A stretch of DNA of 64,000 nt from Trachythela sp. YZ-2020 (lineage: Eukaryota; Cnidaria; Anthozoa; Malacalcyonacea; Clavulariidae): assembly GCA_016169945.1 (NCBI GenBank), contig JADLSH010000388.1, positions 5,406,501-5,470,500 on the forward strand. Direction: 5' to 3'. Below, piece after piece: positions 46,703 to 58,469 of this stretch. Under the pieces are notes generated by a model that searched no databases, was not told the origin of the DNA, and worked only from the letters and a program-made list of their open reading frames with translations. A program made the translations under genes and the position numbers. The stretch's first letter is position 1. Each line of letters begins with the position of its first letter.

Positions 46703-49700
46703 CTAAATTTTACTCCGTGTTAAACCAAACTCACGAATAAAGTTGCTCAACTGATCTTCTAACCAACGCGCTTTGTTCCTGAAAATTTGAATAACCCAGC
46801 CGTTAGAAACCAAACTTATTGGTCTAGTGTTGCTGTACAAAAGTAAACTTACTAAAGCCTATAGTTTCCATTTTGTCGTGACCAAGTTATGTTCGACGAT
46901 CTGAAATAGTCTGCCTATTCTGTCTAACGTGTTCTACTTTGAAGTCGAGTTAAGCCCGGTTCACACGAGTGAGATAAGCACAAGCATAAGGAAAGACAAA
47001 AGGTAAAACAAAGGGATGCAGTGACGTGTGCAACATAAACGTCGACATAAGCACAAGCATAAGCCTGTAAGCATAAGCTAAGCCAGAACAAAAGACATTT
47101 CAAAAGAAAATTCTTTCCGCTTTGTCTTTTTAAGCCCTAGAGGGAAAGTTTTCTTTTGTATTTCTTCTTATGCTTATCTCACTCGTGTGAACCGGGCTTA
47201 ATGGGTCCAGGGATACTCAAGGAGGAAACAGGAGTACTCAAAGAAAAACTGCAGTGTTTAACTGTTATACTAACCCTAAAAGATGAGCTTGACTTTCAAT
47301 TTTCTCCAAGTCAGAAATTTCATCACTCAGTTTAGCAATCTCATTCTCGACTTTTTTCTTCGCCGCGTCCACTAAATCACACAACTTCATGAAAGTTGAT
47401 GATAATTCCCTGAAAAATTGGAAGATTATGAGGACTATATCAAATATTACCTGGTTTATATTTTTCTTAATACCACAATGTTAACATATAAAACTTTGAC
47501 AAATGGACCATTTTCATAATTTTATAATACCGATTTACTTTACTCTCACTTACTGCATAACTTGTTGACTACAGTTAGAGCTCGTCATACTGACAACCAG
47601 TTGAAGACGATCAGCAGCATATGATACAAACTAAAACGTAATTGATTTATATGTACGATGTCGCATGTCGGTGTTAAACTAAACTAAACTAGCTGCATCT
47701 ATACTACAAGTTACTACAGGAGGGGTCCTGAGTATCGGGGAAAAAACCTGTGGTGTTTGGTAGGGTGAAACAGCACTCTTCTCACATGTGAGTAAGGTCA
47801 AATTACAATCGTCCCTAACAATTGTGCCGCCAACACCCCTTTTCATACAAGAAATTTACGTTCACTATACCTGGTTTTTAAATGTTTTCTCCTTTGCGTT
47901 ACTGGTCCATCTGAGTCTTTCGATGACGTAAAGTGATGCGTATAAACCGCCACAACCAAGAATCAACTTCCAACCAACCACTCGCCATAGCTACAATTGT
48001 AAGGGGGAGATATTCTTTAGTCACTTATTTGATACAGTAAGCACAGCATGAAGCTTTAGTGGGGGCTATGCAAAAAATTTAATATTTACACTATTTAAAC
48101 CTATAGAAATTAAATCTATAGATAGGTAATTGTCCTTCAGAAATGTGCTTCCTTGGTTGCAAGCTCATTAACATAATATGCGCCCTATTCTAATCAATTC
48201 GATATTCAATGAAGTCCTCAAGCTTTTTTCTCAATTGAACTTTTCGTCTGTCTAAATACAATTGCCCCTCCCCCTCTCACTACTTACCAGTCCTCCAATA
48301 ATAACAATTCCAGTTGCACTATTGGACGATAACGAGGCAATATTACGAATGACTGCTAACGTCAGTTCATCATCTTTCAACATTTCATCACTACGACGTC
48401 GAGTGATGGTCGTCTCACCTTCACCTTCATCATTGTCAGATAAAGATCTATATGTATTGAATTGATGTATATAAACATTGTATCTATACAGAATAGTTGT
48501 CAATAGACAATAGATACCGATGACAAAAGACAATGAACACTAGATAGACAATAGACAGAGGACAATAGACAAAGAAAATATGGAAAGACAGTGGGCAAAA
48601 GATTATGGACAAAAACAATGGCTCATAAACAATAGACGATGAACAACAGACAATGAACAATAGACAATGAACAATAGACCATAAACAATAGACAATAGAA
48701 AATAGACACTAAACAATGGACAGTTAACAATATTCAAATAATATAGCAATAAACAGTGGAAAATATATAATAGACAATCGACAATAGCAATTTAGAGGAT
48801 AAACAAAGACAAAAGAGAGTAAACAATAGAGGATAACCAAGGGACAATACCTAGGAGGAGATCTGGAAGTTGATGGAAAATCCTGTCTTCTGTATTGAGG
48901 ATTGAATGGACTGCTTGGTTTGCTAACTGGTAACTGTAAAAGCACATTACTGTATCAAACAAATATCCAGGCATGCTACATCTAACGTATGACGTTAACT
49001 ACACATTTGAGCTTATTAGATTTTCATCTGCTTATTAATGCCATGTTATTATGGAACATTATAGTTAACAGTCATTTCACTGTTCATATATGCAAGTTTT
49101 GGACTAAATGACTATAGTCATAAACTGAATGACTATAGTCTTCAACTATGTGACTATTGTCTTGGACTATATAACTGTAGTCTTGGACTATATAACTGTA
49201 GTCTTGCACTATATAACTATAGTCTTGGACTACATGACTATAGTCTTGACTGTATATACCTATATAACTATGGTCTTTGGCTATATGGCTATGGTCATGG
49301 AGTATTAACCTACATCTGCTCCAAGTACAATAGCCAATCTTCTGTTATACGGAGCAAGACACTTTCTTAACATTGTTCTCCAACCAAGTGTAAAATGAAA
49401 TTCTAAATCCTCTTGAAAATCTGAACAGATATTGTGAATATCCAACTGATAAGATACTTCAAACTCGTGTCTACAATGAACATTATAAAACAAAATTTAG
49501 ATTATTAATTTGATAACCACATTGTTTACAGCGTGACTTTCCACATTACTCTCTCCAAATTTCATCACAACAATTAGGGTTAGGATTAGGGTTATTATGG
49601 GATTACAATAGGAATAGTTTAAGGGTATTAAATCGTTGTATGTTAGTATGGAGATTGATTCAATTTACAAGACAGTATTTATGTAAGATATATGTATAAG

Positions 49701-51999
49701 ACATGCCTTGGATTTGATATTTCCATTACTTCATGGGGATGTTCAGGTGGCAGAAGTGCAACCAATCGGTCTAGAAATTTAGCAAAAGCAAAATTGATTC
49801 TGAAAAAGTTGTTGACAATTCCCATTTCTTTTACGAAGCATATAGTTTCTTTTGTTAATTGCTTAACACTTTTTCTTATAATTACATACCAGTCATTGAT
49901 TCCTTGGTTTCCTCGATAGATTGAGATAATGCTGATCCACACCTTGTTGTGAGATTTCGCCCTAGACCATTAGCAATATGGGTATGCAACTCTCGTTTAT
50001 ATGTTCTGATAAATCCAGGATGTGTGTGAAATGGGTGATCAAATTGATTAACCAATATTCCCAAACGGTTTATCTCATCACTCATGGCTTGAGCTACCTG
50101 AAAATAGTATATACACGGGTCATATAATATGCATCCAGTAAAGATCAGGAACAGCCCTTTCTGGAGCCCCAAGGAGAACAGTTCAGAACTGATAGAGCTA
50201 TACACAATAAATATAGTTAGTTAGTTTAGTATGTACACAGACCTGATGTTCAACTTGCTCTTTAATTTCCTTTATTTTATTCTTGCATTCATGGCTGATG
50301 AGATCAAGTTTCTCTTTCATCAATGCCAATCTTTCTTCCCAACTGCGCTTTGCTGCTATACATTTTGACCTGAAAAAAATGAGACACAATTATTATAAGT
50401 AGGTTTCACTATGCACCATCATTCAGTAGATGCATGGTGGCCATCAGAGTGAGAAAATAACGTTAATTAGTTTCATTTTATGCAGTACAGTAGTAGGCCT
50501 AAAGTCACCTTTAGTCGCCACAACTTTGGGCACTTGAGGAAAATTGGTACCAACTTTTTAATGTGATTGAAGATATTTACATATATATAAGGCGATTTAA
50601 GGCGATTTAATGTGATTTAAGGTGACTTGATGCAATTTAAGGTGACTTAGGCTGATTTGTTACTTAAAACCATGATCAATTTCAGTCATCCACTCCACAA
50701 ATGTCGAAGTAATTTTGAACAAAGAAATATAAAGGGGATGAGTGATAAATACTTTCAATTAGTGCACTGTACCTTTCTGCTTTGGATTTCGCTTCAACTT
50801 TTTCCATAATCCTCCTTACTAAACCTGTAGTCTGCATGCCTTGGACAGCATGAGATTCAAACTTTGTCTGAATAGCAGACTTTGAAATGCATTCCTAAAA
50901 GAATACCATAAAGAGGTACTTTGATTAGTTCAACATCTCGGCAAACAAATGATCAAATTGCGGATCTAAATTGCGATCTCTATATATTTATACCTCAAAT
51001 TTTCTTTCAAAATGCTCAAATTCCATGAGACGGGCTTGAAATCCTTCAGCGTGGATAGCTGCTCCTGCACAAGACAATGTTAAATACCATATAAATGAGA
51101 AATGTACAGTAACATTCTTGCACTGAAAAGTCAAGTAAGTGCTATTGATGATTGAGGTATAGCAAAATACAACAAAATATGCCACACCTGCATCAGGCAT
51201 TCCTTGGTTCTCCTGCATCCTCTTCATTAAAGTCTACATAAGAAAGTATGTTCATACAAATATCAGTATGAAAATATAAAAAGTATAGTCAGATAATCAC
51301 AACAAAATGTGGGAAATTGTACTTCATGCTTTGGTAGCAGTGTGTTGAATTTGATGTCATAGACGACAAAATCTTAGATAATTTAAGTTGCTTAAATCAT
51401 ACATTAACAGTTTAAACTAAATTTAATATTTTAGTTTTTCTATATCCAATACGTACAGTAGCTTCTGGGCCTCATTTGAACCACTGTATTCCTTTATATG
51501 ATATATACCTCTTTAGCTGATACAAAGAATACTCTGTCTTCAGCTTGAGATTTATCCACACACGCTAGTTCATCAGCAAGAAAGCCCACTGTCCTTTCCA
51601 GATGTTGGTTTTTGACCTGGAAACAACACAAGATGTCAGGATGCAGTACTCTACTTACAATTCACCTTAAAGATTGCAGTCCTATTCCTCTTAACCATAT
51701 TCTTATGTTGAAAAAGTCAATGCTCTGCTGAGTGCTGAAAATCATGCTTTTTCCCAGTTATTTTTTCACAATGTTAAAATGGCTGGGATATAAAGATAAT
51801 TTGATAAATATGTTTAAGAAGTAAAATACAATATTTTATGTGGTCAAAACATTTCATAAGATCATAAAATATCCACTTCAACTCAACATACTGCTTCCAT
51901 GAATTCTGGTTCCGATGCAGAAGCATCCCAACGGTTATTTAAAATAAATATATTTGGTCTTGACAACTTCTGGTTAACTTTGCTGAAAAACTTCTTTTC
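46703..51999 (-). CDS. Mitofusin, mitochondrial fusion GTPase (N-terminal exons missing)
   Basis: Fifteen minus-strand exons in phase: 51892-51999, 51509-51616, 51188-51233, 50994-51064, 50773-50894, 50243-50369, 49890-50097, 49707-49770, 49314-49470, 48851-48933, 48288-48447, 47871-47990, 47554-47630, 47275-47409 and 46703-46778, giving 553 aa to the stop. Landmarks: [19 protein letters not shown] (G4 region), [62 protein letters not shown] (membrane hairpin), and the C-terminal heptad-repeat coiled coil ending [18 protein letters not shown]. Mitofusins sit in the outer mitochondrial membrane and tether and fuse mitochondria. About 200 N-terminal residues with the P-loop and switch motifs are not found upstream. 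The intron after exon 49707-49770 has a GC donor (AAG|GCATGT). It cannot be assigned to MFN1 or MFN2, which are vertebrate paralogues. Confidence 0.93.
46951..47200. mobile_element. MITE with TAAGCCCGGTTCACACGAG ends, 250 bp
   Basis: About 31-bp near-perfect inverted ends reach from TAAGCCCGG to GAGATAAGCA, with TTA at the junctions, consistent with a 3-bp target as in PIF/Harbinger elements. It lies in the last mitofusin intron. Confidence 0.85.
48490..48800. repeat. ACAATAGACAATGAAC minisatellite in a mitofusin intron
   Basis: Irregular 11- to 13-bp units of ACAATAGACAATG/AACAATAGACC. Confidence 0.9.
49090..49295. repeat. GACTATAGTCTTG tandem repeat in a mitofusin intron
   Basis: About nine units of roughly 22-24 bp built on GGACTATATAACTGTAGTCTT. 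Each unit contains an internal palindrome (ACTATAGT). Confidence 0.9.
50570..50655. repeat. GGCGATTTAA short tandem repeat
   Basis: Seven to eight units of about 10 bp: GGCGATTTAA, GGTGACTTGA and variants. In a mitofusin intron. Confidence 0.85.
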
Positions 52000-52125
52000 C
52001 TGCAAAATATCACATTATAGAATGACGTCACGTCAGTATGGAAGATGGAAACAAGTGGCGACCCAACAAACACGTGCGTTTATTAGTGGTTTATAATTCG
52101 TGCGTTTTATTATAAACAACAACAT

Positions 52126-52589
52126 GGCCGCTGAGTTTACATTCCAAAAGTACTGTGCTGACAATACTATAGAAAATATACCATTGACCTACCGTAACCA
52201 TTAAAAGTAGATTCTGCGTTGGCAGCAAGACAAAAAACATCAGCGATTAAGAGCTTTCGATAATTTATGGCGCCGAATTCAACCGGCCTGAAATGCACGA
52301 TAGAGTCCTAGTGCTGGACGTTTTTAACGACAATATTGAAGACGAAATAATAACGGAATCAATTGATATACCTATCAGCAAGGCCACATTCAAGCAAGCT
52401 GTCGATGTATAATCGTGCGTGATGTCATGGAAAAAACCACCAGGGCAATGTCCAAAGCTACTGAAAACCAAAGCCAGCCTGAAAACAAGCTGCTAAAGCA
52501 AATCGGTGCCGTTTAAACTCTTCTGGTGGACGCAAGGTTTATTTGAACAGAAAGCGAAGAGCCGGATTCCGATAAGTTCCGATAGGGGT
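52126..52589 (+). other. Coding-like but frame-broken sequence upstream of the BTB gene
   Basis: From ATGGCCGCTGAG at 52126 a plus-strand frame reads 26 codons and stops; other frames then carry coding-like stretches (KWILRWQQDKKHQRLRAF, then HDRVLVLDVFNDNIEDEI). Frame shifts every 100 bases or so suggest either a decayed gene or a stretch of poor consensus. No family recognised. Confidence 0.35.
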
Positions 52590-53874
52590 ATGTCCTTGAG
52601 GAGCAGAAAGATGCCTAAAATGAGCCATGAATCTGTTGGCAAATGCAAGGTGAAAATTGAAACACTTCCTGAAAAGGAGCAAAGTATAACCCAGCATAAA
52701 ATTTTCGTCCATAGTTCGTGGCTGTCCGTACACAGTAACTATTTCCGCGCATTGTTTTACTCGGGGCTGAAAGAGTCGCATTTGAAAGAGGTTCATTTGA
52801 AAACTCCAAAATCCGAGGAGTCTGCCCATATACGTTTGATCGAGGCCATGTACAGTCTGGATGTATTAAACAACCAGCCTGTCGATGAACTTTTGTTGAT
52901 TCTAGTCTTGGCTGACAAGTATGATGCAAAGTTTGTGTTTCGAAAATGCAAGTATGTGCTTAATGCTAAAGTTGACTCAATAACACTCTGCGAAGAAATA
53001 TTTAATGTGGTTAAAGTGAAGCATCAGATGGTGGATGTACAGGATATTATTGAAACTATAAAAGAATTCTTGGCAGAGGAATTTATCCCATTAGATGAGA
53101 AGTGGGAGACACCAAGCTTTGAGAATTTGTCAGAACACCTTCTAACCTTTTTGCTTAGTGATGACAATCTCTTTGATTTGTTTCATGTGAAGATGTTGCA
53201 CTTTATGCGATAATAAATCTAATATCATAAAATAAACCAAATTTGCTAAGGATAGTTTGAAGGACAATCCCAAACATCTATCCACCTCCACCCTGCTCTC
53301 GGTCGTCCGTTTTGAAATATTGACTACCAGTTACCTACTAAGCATTGTCCAACATCACCCAATTGCTAAACAGATGGCAAATTTCAATAATTTTTATCTA
53401 AAGGCTGTGAATTATGCTGCCCTTCCTAATGAGGTGGTAGATAATGTTTTTATAGACATAGATGCTCCAAACATGCGATCACCAACAGGAGATATTGTTC
53501 AATTTCAATGGAAGATGCCAGAAAAAGAACTTCTTAGTGCTCTGACCCGATTGCATTCGCAACCATTTTGGGCATGTGGTTATAGGATGCAGTTGTCTTT
53601 ACGCCGAAAGTACAACAGTGACAACGAGTTCTTTGTTGTAATCACATTGAAGATTTTGAATCTGAAAGGAGCTGGTTTCACAAGTTTTGGTTGGGAGCTG
53701 AAATCTAAAGGGCGGAGCATCTTCGAATTTGATTTCTATGATGATGATGAATTTGTGTTTTCCGTCAAGAGACCAACAAGGGATAAAGAAGGATCATTCG
53801 AGTGGATCGGCTCGGAAAGTTGTGTTCTAAGTTTGGTCATGAGGCCTTATCATACATCAATTGTTTTCAGTTAG
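52590..53874 (+). CDS. BTB/POZ-BACK domain protein
   Basis: Two plus-strand frames, 52590-53186 and 53251-53874, can be joined by a 64-bp phase-0 intron (CAT|GTGAAG ... TTTGCTAAG), giving 406 aa. Without splicing, tandem TAA stops at 53211-53216 end the first frame. I use ATG 52590; the frame extends upstream only through a GTG. A BTB fold covers about residues 27-125 (HKIFVHSSWLSVHSNYFRALF, then LADKYDAKFVFRKCKYVL). A BACK-like helical region follows, and a C-terminal beta-rich part (FWACGYRMQLSLRRKY, FTSFGWELK) unlike kelch repeats. Many BTB-BACK proteins are Cullin-3 adaptors, but substrate and role here are unknown. Related, damaged sequence lies on the minus strand at 55-58 kb. The exon join is my inference. 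Confidence 0.6.
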
Positions 53875-53934
53875 ACATTTCATTTCGATGAACAATGTTA
53901 GGCAGTAGCGTTAATGATATTGGTCTCATGATAT

Positions 53935-54143
53935 TGGTGGGTTTCAGTAAGTGTTATGTGTTGGCAGATGGTGGTCAACTTCAGAAATGTTGACACTGAT
54001 AGGAGCAAGGAAATTGAACTAAATCTCTCAACAAGTCTCCAAATACAAAGCTAGTACATTCAATGAAACAAATTGAAATTATTTTCTCACTCGGATAACT
54101 GCTGCTTCCATCTGCTGCAAGATGGTGCTTATGGAAACCTACC
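53935..54143. mobile_element. GGTGGGTTTC MITE, 209 bp
   Basis: Same termini and inner GCAGATGGTGGTCAACTTCAG as at 37659. The inner arms are inverted (GGCAGATGGTGGTC... and CCATCTGCTGC), and CATCTTGCAG-like sequence lies near the right end. Confidence 0.75.
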
Positions 54144-54639
54144 TTCCAAGACAAATCATGTTAGTGTGGAATATATGGTTAATGAGCGTAAATTCATTTA
54201 GAATTTAGTTGAGTTTGTACTTAATCTTGTCATGAAACTGTTTTCTAAATTTGTTAGTTGTTTTGTTCCTGGGTAATATAGACAAACTGCATTTTGTTAT
54301 ATAGACTGAACTTTTCATGTTATTAACAATCATACTTGGAGATTTGTTAATTGTTGTGGTCAAAAATGATTGAGTTGAGATATTAAACACAAAAATATAT
54401 GGAGCATAAAAGACGGAGTCGTGTCTTTATGAGTTATGTCTTTAATTATTGCTTTCATGTAAAATGTCTTTAGTCATTTCATAATTCTTACTGTTTCTAT
54501 ATTCTAATTAATACCGTAATGCTTAATCCCTCTAATTACAATTGTAATGCTTAATATTACTCTATTGCTTTCATGCTTAACGTCTCTAATTAGTGCTTTC
54601 AGCTAAGGAGTCTATAATTACTCCACAAATTAATTGTGA

Positions 54640-55020
54640 TAAATCAATCATTAAGTATTTTCTCTACAGTTATTTCAAACGTAATCGCCACATTAATGGA
54701 ACTGCCCAATAAGATCTCTCTTATCTCATACACCTCCACCCTGCTCTCGAAGGAAAATTTCCTCCGTTTTTGGACGAGCTATTTCCAGTTATACAAAAGG
54801 ATCGCATTGTCCAACTCTTGCTAAACAGATGGCAAATTTAATAATTTTTATCAAAGTCTGTGAAGTTCAACTGACCCACTGTCCTAATGATGTGACCACT
54901 AAATAATAGTTTCTTATAGACATGGATGCTCCAAACATGCGATCACCAACGGAGATATTGTTCAATTTCTATAATGGAAGTACCAAAAAGAACTGCTTGT
55001 GCTCTGACGATTCTGTGGAA
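54640..55020 (+). pseudogene. Scrambled partial copy of the BTB gene's second part
   Basis: Words from 53280-53560 (CACCTCCACCCTGCTCTCG, GCTAAACAGATGGCAAATTT, GATGCTCCAAACATGCGATC) recur at an almost constant offset of about +1,455 bp, alternating with foreign words, so no frame survives. See the patchwork finding. Confidence 0.6.
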
Positions 55021-55334
55021 TTGCTTGAAGTTTCTTCATCAAACGAAAACATATCAGGCTCTGGGTAAAGAATCCACATAAATGTAGGATTTTTTGGCTC
55101 GCACCATTGGCGCGGCTTAGCGCACGTCTCTCGCCGTTTTGGGGGTAAAGCATGATTAGTGATCGCTTTTAAATAGACTGCGTCAAAATCGTCGAGCTGC
55201 GTGGCAAGTTCGTGCACTCGTACAATATCGTGAATATACGTAGGTTTCATATGATCGAATCGAACCAGGTTTAAGAGATCGGAGTACTCCGTTATACCCT
55301 CGTACAGTTCGATATATGTCCCAATCCATTGCAT
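54969..55334 (-). pseudogene. BTB-family second-part fragment, minus strand
   Basis: An open minus-strand frame (about 120 codons) reads TEYSDLLNLVRFDHM and DDFDAVYLKAITNHALPP. These align with STSTLLSVVRFEIL and NFNNFYLKAVNYAALPN of the plus-strand BTB protein. It is about 40% similar, so a different paralogue. It could be the 3' exon of the minus-strand BTB gene whose 5' parts lie at 56.3-57.9 kb, but the sequence between is a patchwork. Confidence 0.55.
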
Positions 55335-55348
55335 TAGCGCGATGAATA

Positions 55349-57460
55349 CGGTATTCTCAGATTGTAAGTGTTATGTGTCACTGCCGAGATGAAGCAGAAA
55401 TGTGACACTGCTCGGAAAGAAATTGAACTAAATATATCGAGCATAAAACAGAGTCGTGTCTTTATGAGTGGTTCAATTATTCACATGTAAAATGTCTTTA
55501 GTCATTTCATAATTCTTACTGTTTCTATATTCTAATTCGCCGAGGTCAGGCAACCCTCTAATTACAATTGTAATGCTCGCAATATTACTCTATTGCTTTC
55601 ATGTAACGTCTCTAATTAGTGCTTTCTTGATAGCAGGAAAACGGGCATCGTACTTCACAAATTAATTGTGATAAATCAATCATTAAGTATTTTCTCTACA
55701 GTTATTCCAAACATCTGGATCGTAGATGGATCTTAATAACAACAAGACTCTTATCTCATACACCGAATACCTCTCATCGAAGGGAAAATTTCCTGAGCGT
55801 GTGGACGAGCTGTTTCCCCGGTATACAAAAGGATCGCAGGTAAAACTCTTGTGCAGACCAACCAACAGGCATCAACGAAAATATGATGCAAGTTCAACTG
55901 ACACTGCACGTCACATGCACTGGCAGAAGCATCATCGTCATAATCGAGTTCTTTCACATACTCCACACTTTTGAGTTCAGTTTTTTCGCCGTATGCAAAT
56001 GAGGGTTCACCATTTGAACTTCCGCTTTCAACTGCGTTCTCAGTTCCGGTGTCAGCTTTCAATCCCCTTTCGTTTTCTGGGAAATCGTGGCTTACTTGTT
56101 GGAATGCATTCCTTGGTCGCGGAATAGGTTTTTCAGGCATAGAATAAACATCAGAATAACGAATAGCTTCGCTGTTTTCGTCTTTCGTCTCGCTACGATT
56201 CGCTTCTACCAAATAGTGGGCGGAATTACTTGTTTCACTCGCTGAATAATAGCCCTCGTAACCACTATTCGATATATGTCCCAAGCGGACATCACTGCAT
56301 TAGCGCGATGAATACGGTATTCGTTCCAGATGAGCGAACGGCCGAGTCTCAGAGCTATTTTGCCGTAATGATGTTTCACCCACGTCGGATTCCCATGTCT
56401 CGTCGAGTGGTTCAAATTCACTAAGAAGAAGCAGTTCTACGTTCTTCATAACTCGCCCGAGGTCAGGCAACCCTCCGGAATTAACCGCTTCGATAATCGT
56501 CTCGCACACATCAAGTGTGAGGATGTGCCTCTCCTATGGAACACTGCTTGATAGCAGGAAAAGTTGGTCATCTTTAGTCGCCCCGGAGGACATATCATCA
56601 GTTCGGGTGATGTCAAGGTTATCCAAGACATCTGGATCGTAGATGGATCTTAATAACAACAAGAACGCCTTTTCGTCGGATTCTGTAACTTTCATACGAA
56701 ATTCGGCGCTCGTGCATTCTTGCATGCCTGATTCAAACAAGAGACTTCGAAAATAACTACTGTTCACAGCCAACCAACAGGCATGCACGAAAATATGATG
56801 CTCCCTTAACACGTGCACGTCACATGCACTGGCAGAAGCATCATCGTCATAATCGAGTTCTTTCACATACTCCACACTTTTGAGTTCAGTTTTTTCGCCG
56901 TATGCAAATGCGGGTTCACCCTTTGAATTTCCGCTTTCAACTGCGTTGTCAGTTCCGGTGACCTTTCCAATCCCCTTCTTCTTCCTAGACGTGGTCAAAT
57001 AATTATATATGAATGCATTCAAACTAGACGTGAACAATGGGAATAGGTTTTCATATAGAATAAACATCAGAATAACGAAAATCTCTTTATAGCCGCTGTT
57101 TTCGTTTTCGATATCGCTACGATGTACCAAATAGTGATAATGCCTTTCACTTCCGCTGAATAATAGCCCTCGTAACCACTATTCTAATGATAAACGCTAA
57201 AATATTCAGCGGACATCACTTCTTTCGGTTTTACTTTCGTTCCAATAAGAAACGGCTTCGGTCTCAGAGCTATTTTGCAACGAATTATGTTTACCCACGT
57301 TATCTTTGGCTTCTATAACAGCGCTCAATGATAAATTGAAGTTTCAATGCCAATGGGTTTGCTATAAATTTCAGGGCCATCCATGTAGGATGAAGCCTCT
57401 CCTATGGAACTACTGCTATAAAGTTGGTCATCTTTAGTCGCCCCGCATATCACGAACAGT
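55349..57460 (-). pseudogene. Minus-strand BTB locus, patchwork sequence
   Basis: Readable pieces: 56534-57000 encodes YGEKTELKSVEYVKELDYDD and a BTB start (HHIFVHACWLAVNSSYFRSLLF, LLLLRSIYDPDVL). 56300-56509 encodes a BACK-like piece (LLLSEFEPLDETWESD). 55751-56100 repeats the KSVEYVKELDYDDDASAS piece. Between them, 55349-55950 and 57000-57450 alternate short blocks from both neighbours at fixed offsets. I cannot give a sound gene model; a consensus error is likely. Confidence 0.55.
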
Positions 57461-57836
57461 TCGGGTGCTTTGTCTTCCAAATGTACAATGTCAGTAGAAG
57501 AGCCTGAATTCTCGTTTACACTGTCCTCATATACTTTCGACTTTACTTCATCCACCGACTTACCACCAGAATCAGTCAACTCCAATCTTGCAGTCAGTTC
57601 ACGCATCTCATAGTCATCAGGCATTACTTGCAGAACGAGTATTCTGTCATGTATGTCTTCTCGGTTGTACTCGTCTTTAAACATATGAGCTCGTTCTAAA
57701 ATTTCATCTTTATTAAACCCTGTATCTCTTGTACGGTATTTCGGGTGCAAGTAAGGTAGGACGCTAACTCGTTCATTGTCGAAAGAGTCTGCCATCTTTG
57801 ACCTTCCAATTTTACCCTTCTTCTTGCTAGACATGG
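57325..57836 (-). CDS. Probable first exon of a minus-strand BTB-family gene
   Basis: The frame from an ATG at about 57836 (MSSKKKGKIGRSKMADSF) runs through YLHPKYRTRDTGFNKDEI, ILVLQVMPDDYEMRELTARL and FVICGATKDDQLYSSSS to a stop in the mosaic zone. GATKDDQL is shared with the BTB fragment at about 56560, linking the pieces. The last part (57325-57450) may be corrupted. No domain is recognised in this exon itself. Confidence 0.45.
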
Positions 57837-58469
57837 TCAAATGATTATATATGAATATTGAAACTAGACGTGAACAATGGTTGAGTTGTAACCTTATATA
57901 AATAACCAGATAAGCAGAAAATCTCTTTATAGCCGAGAGCACTTCCGTTTTCGATATCAGCTACAATGTAAATGATAATGCCTTCCCACTTCCGCTTTTG
58001 TAGCCTTAAATATTTTAATGATAAACCCTAAAATATTCAAACCACTTCTGATTGAACTACTCAGACATACAAATTACTGTTGATGTCTTTTTTGTACAAC
58101 GAATTATTTTATTATCTTTATCTATAACAGCGCTCAATGATACAAATTTTGAAGTTTCAAAATTGCATCAGAATTCACGATTCAGTAATTTCAGATAATT
58201 ATAGACAGCACAACATGCATGCATTACCGACGTCTTTCAACATACTGTAAGATAGCAATCTCATTTTCAGATCATATAACATGTCTCACACTTAGCAGTG
58301 AATCTCGCACGCGAAATCCAGTATTTACCTGAGACAATTAACAACACAAGCATATACTTTTGTTCAATTTATCTCCAGGCATGTATAAGTACGGTTACTA
58401 TAAGCCAATATATCTTCAGACAAGCTATACTCCCAAAGGCTCAGTATATTTACAGCATTAACAGATATT

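Noticed and set aside
55726..55974. Plus-strand ORF with SYTEYLSSKGKFPERVDELF
   Set aside because: It looks protein-like, but lies in the mosaic zone and cannot be trusted as a gene until the sequence is confirmed.
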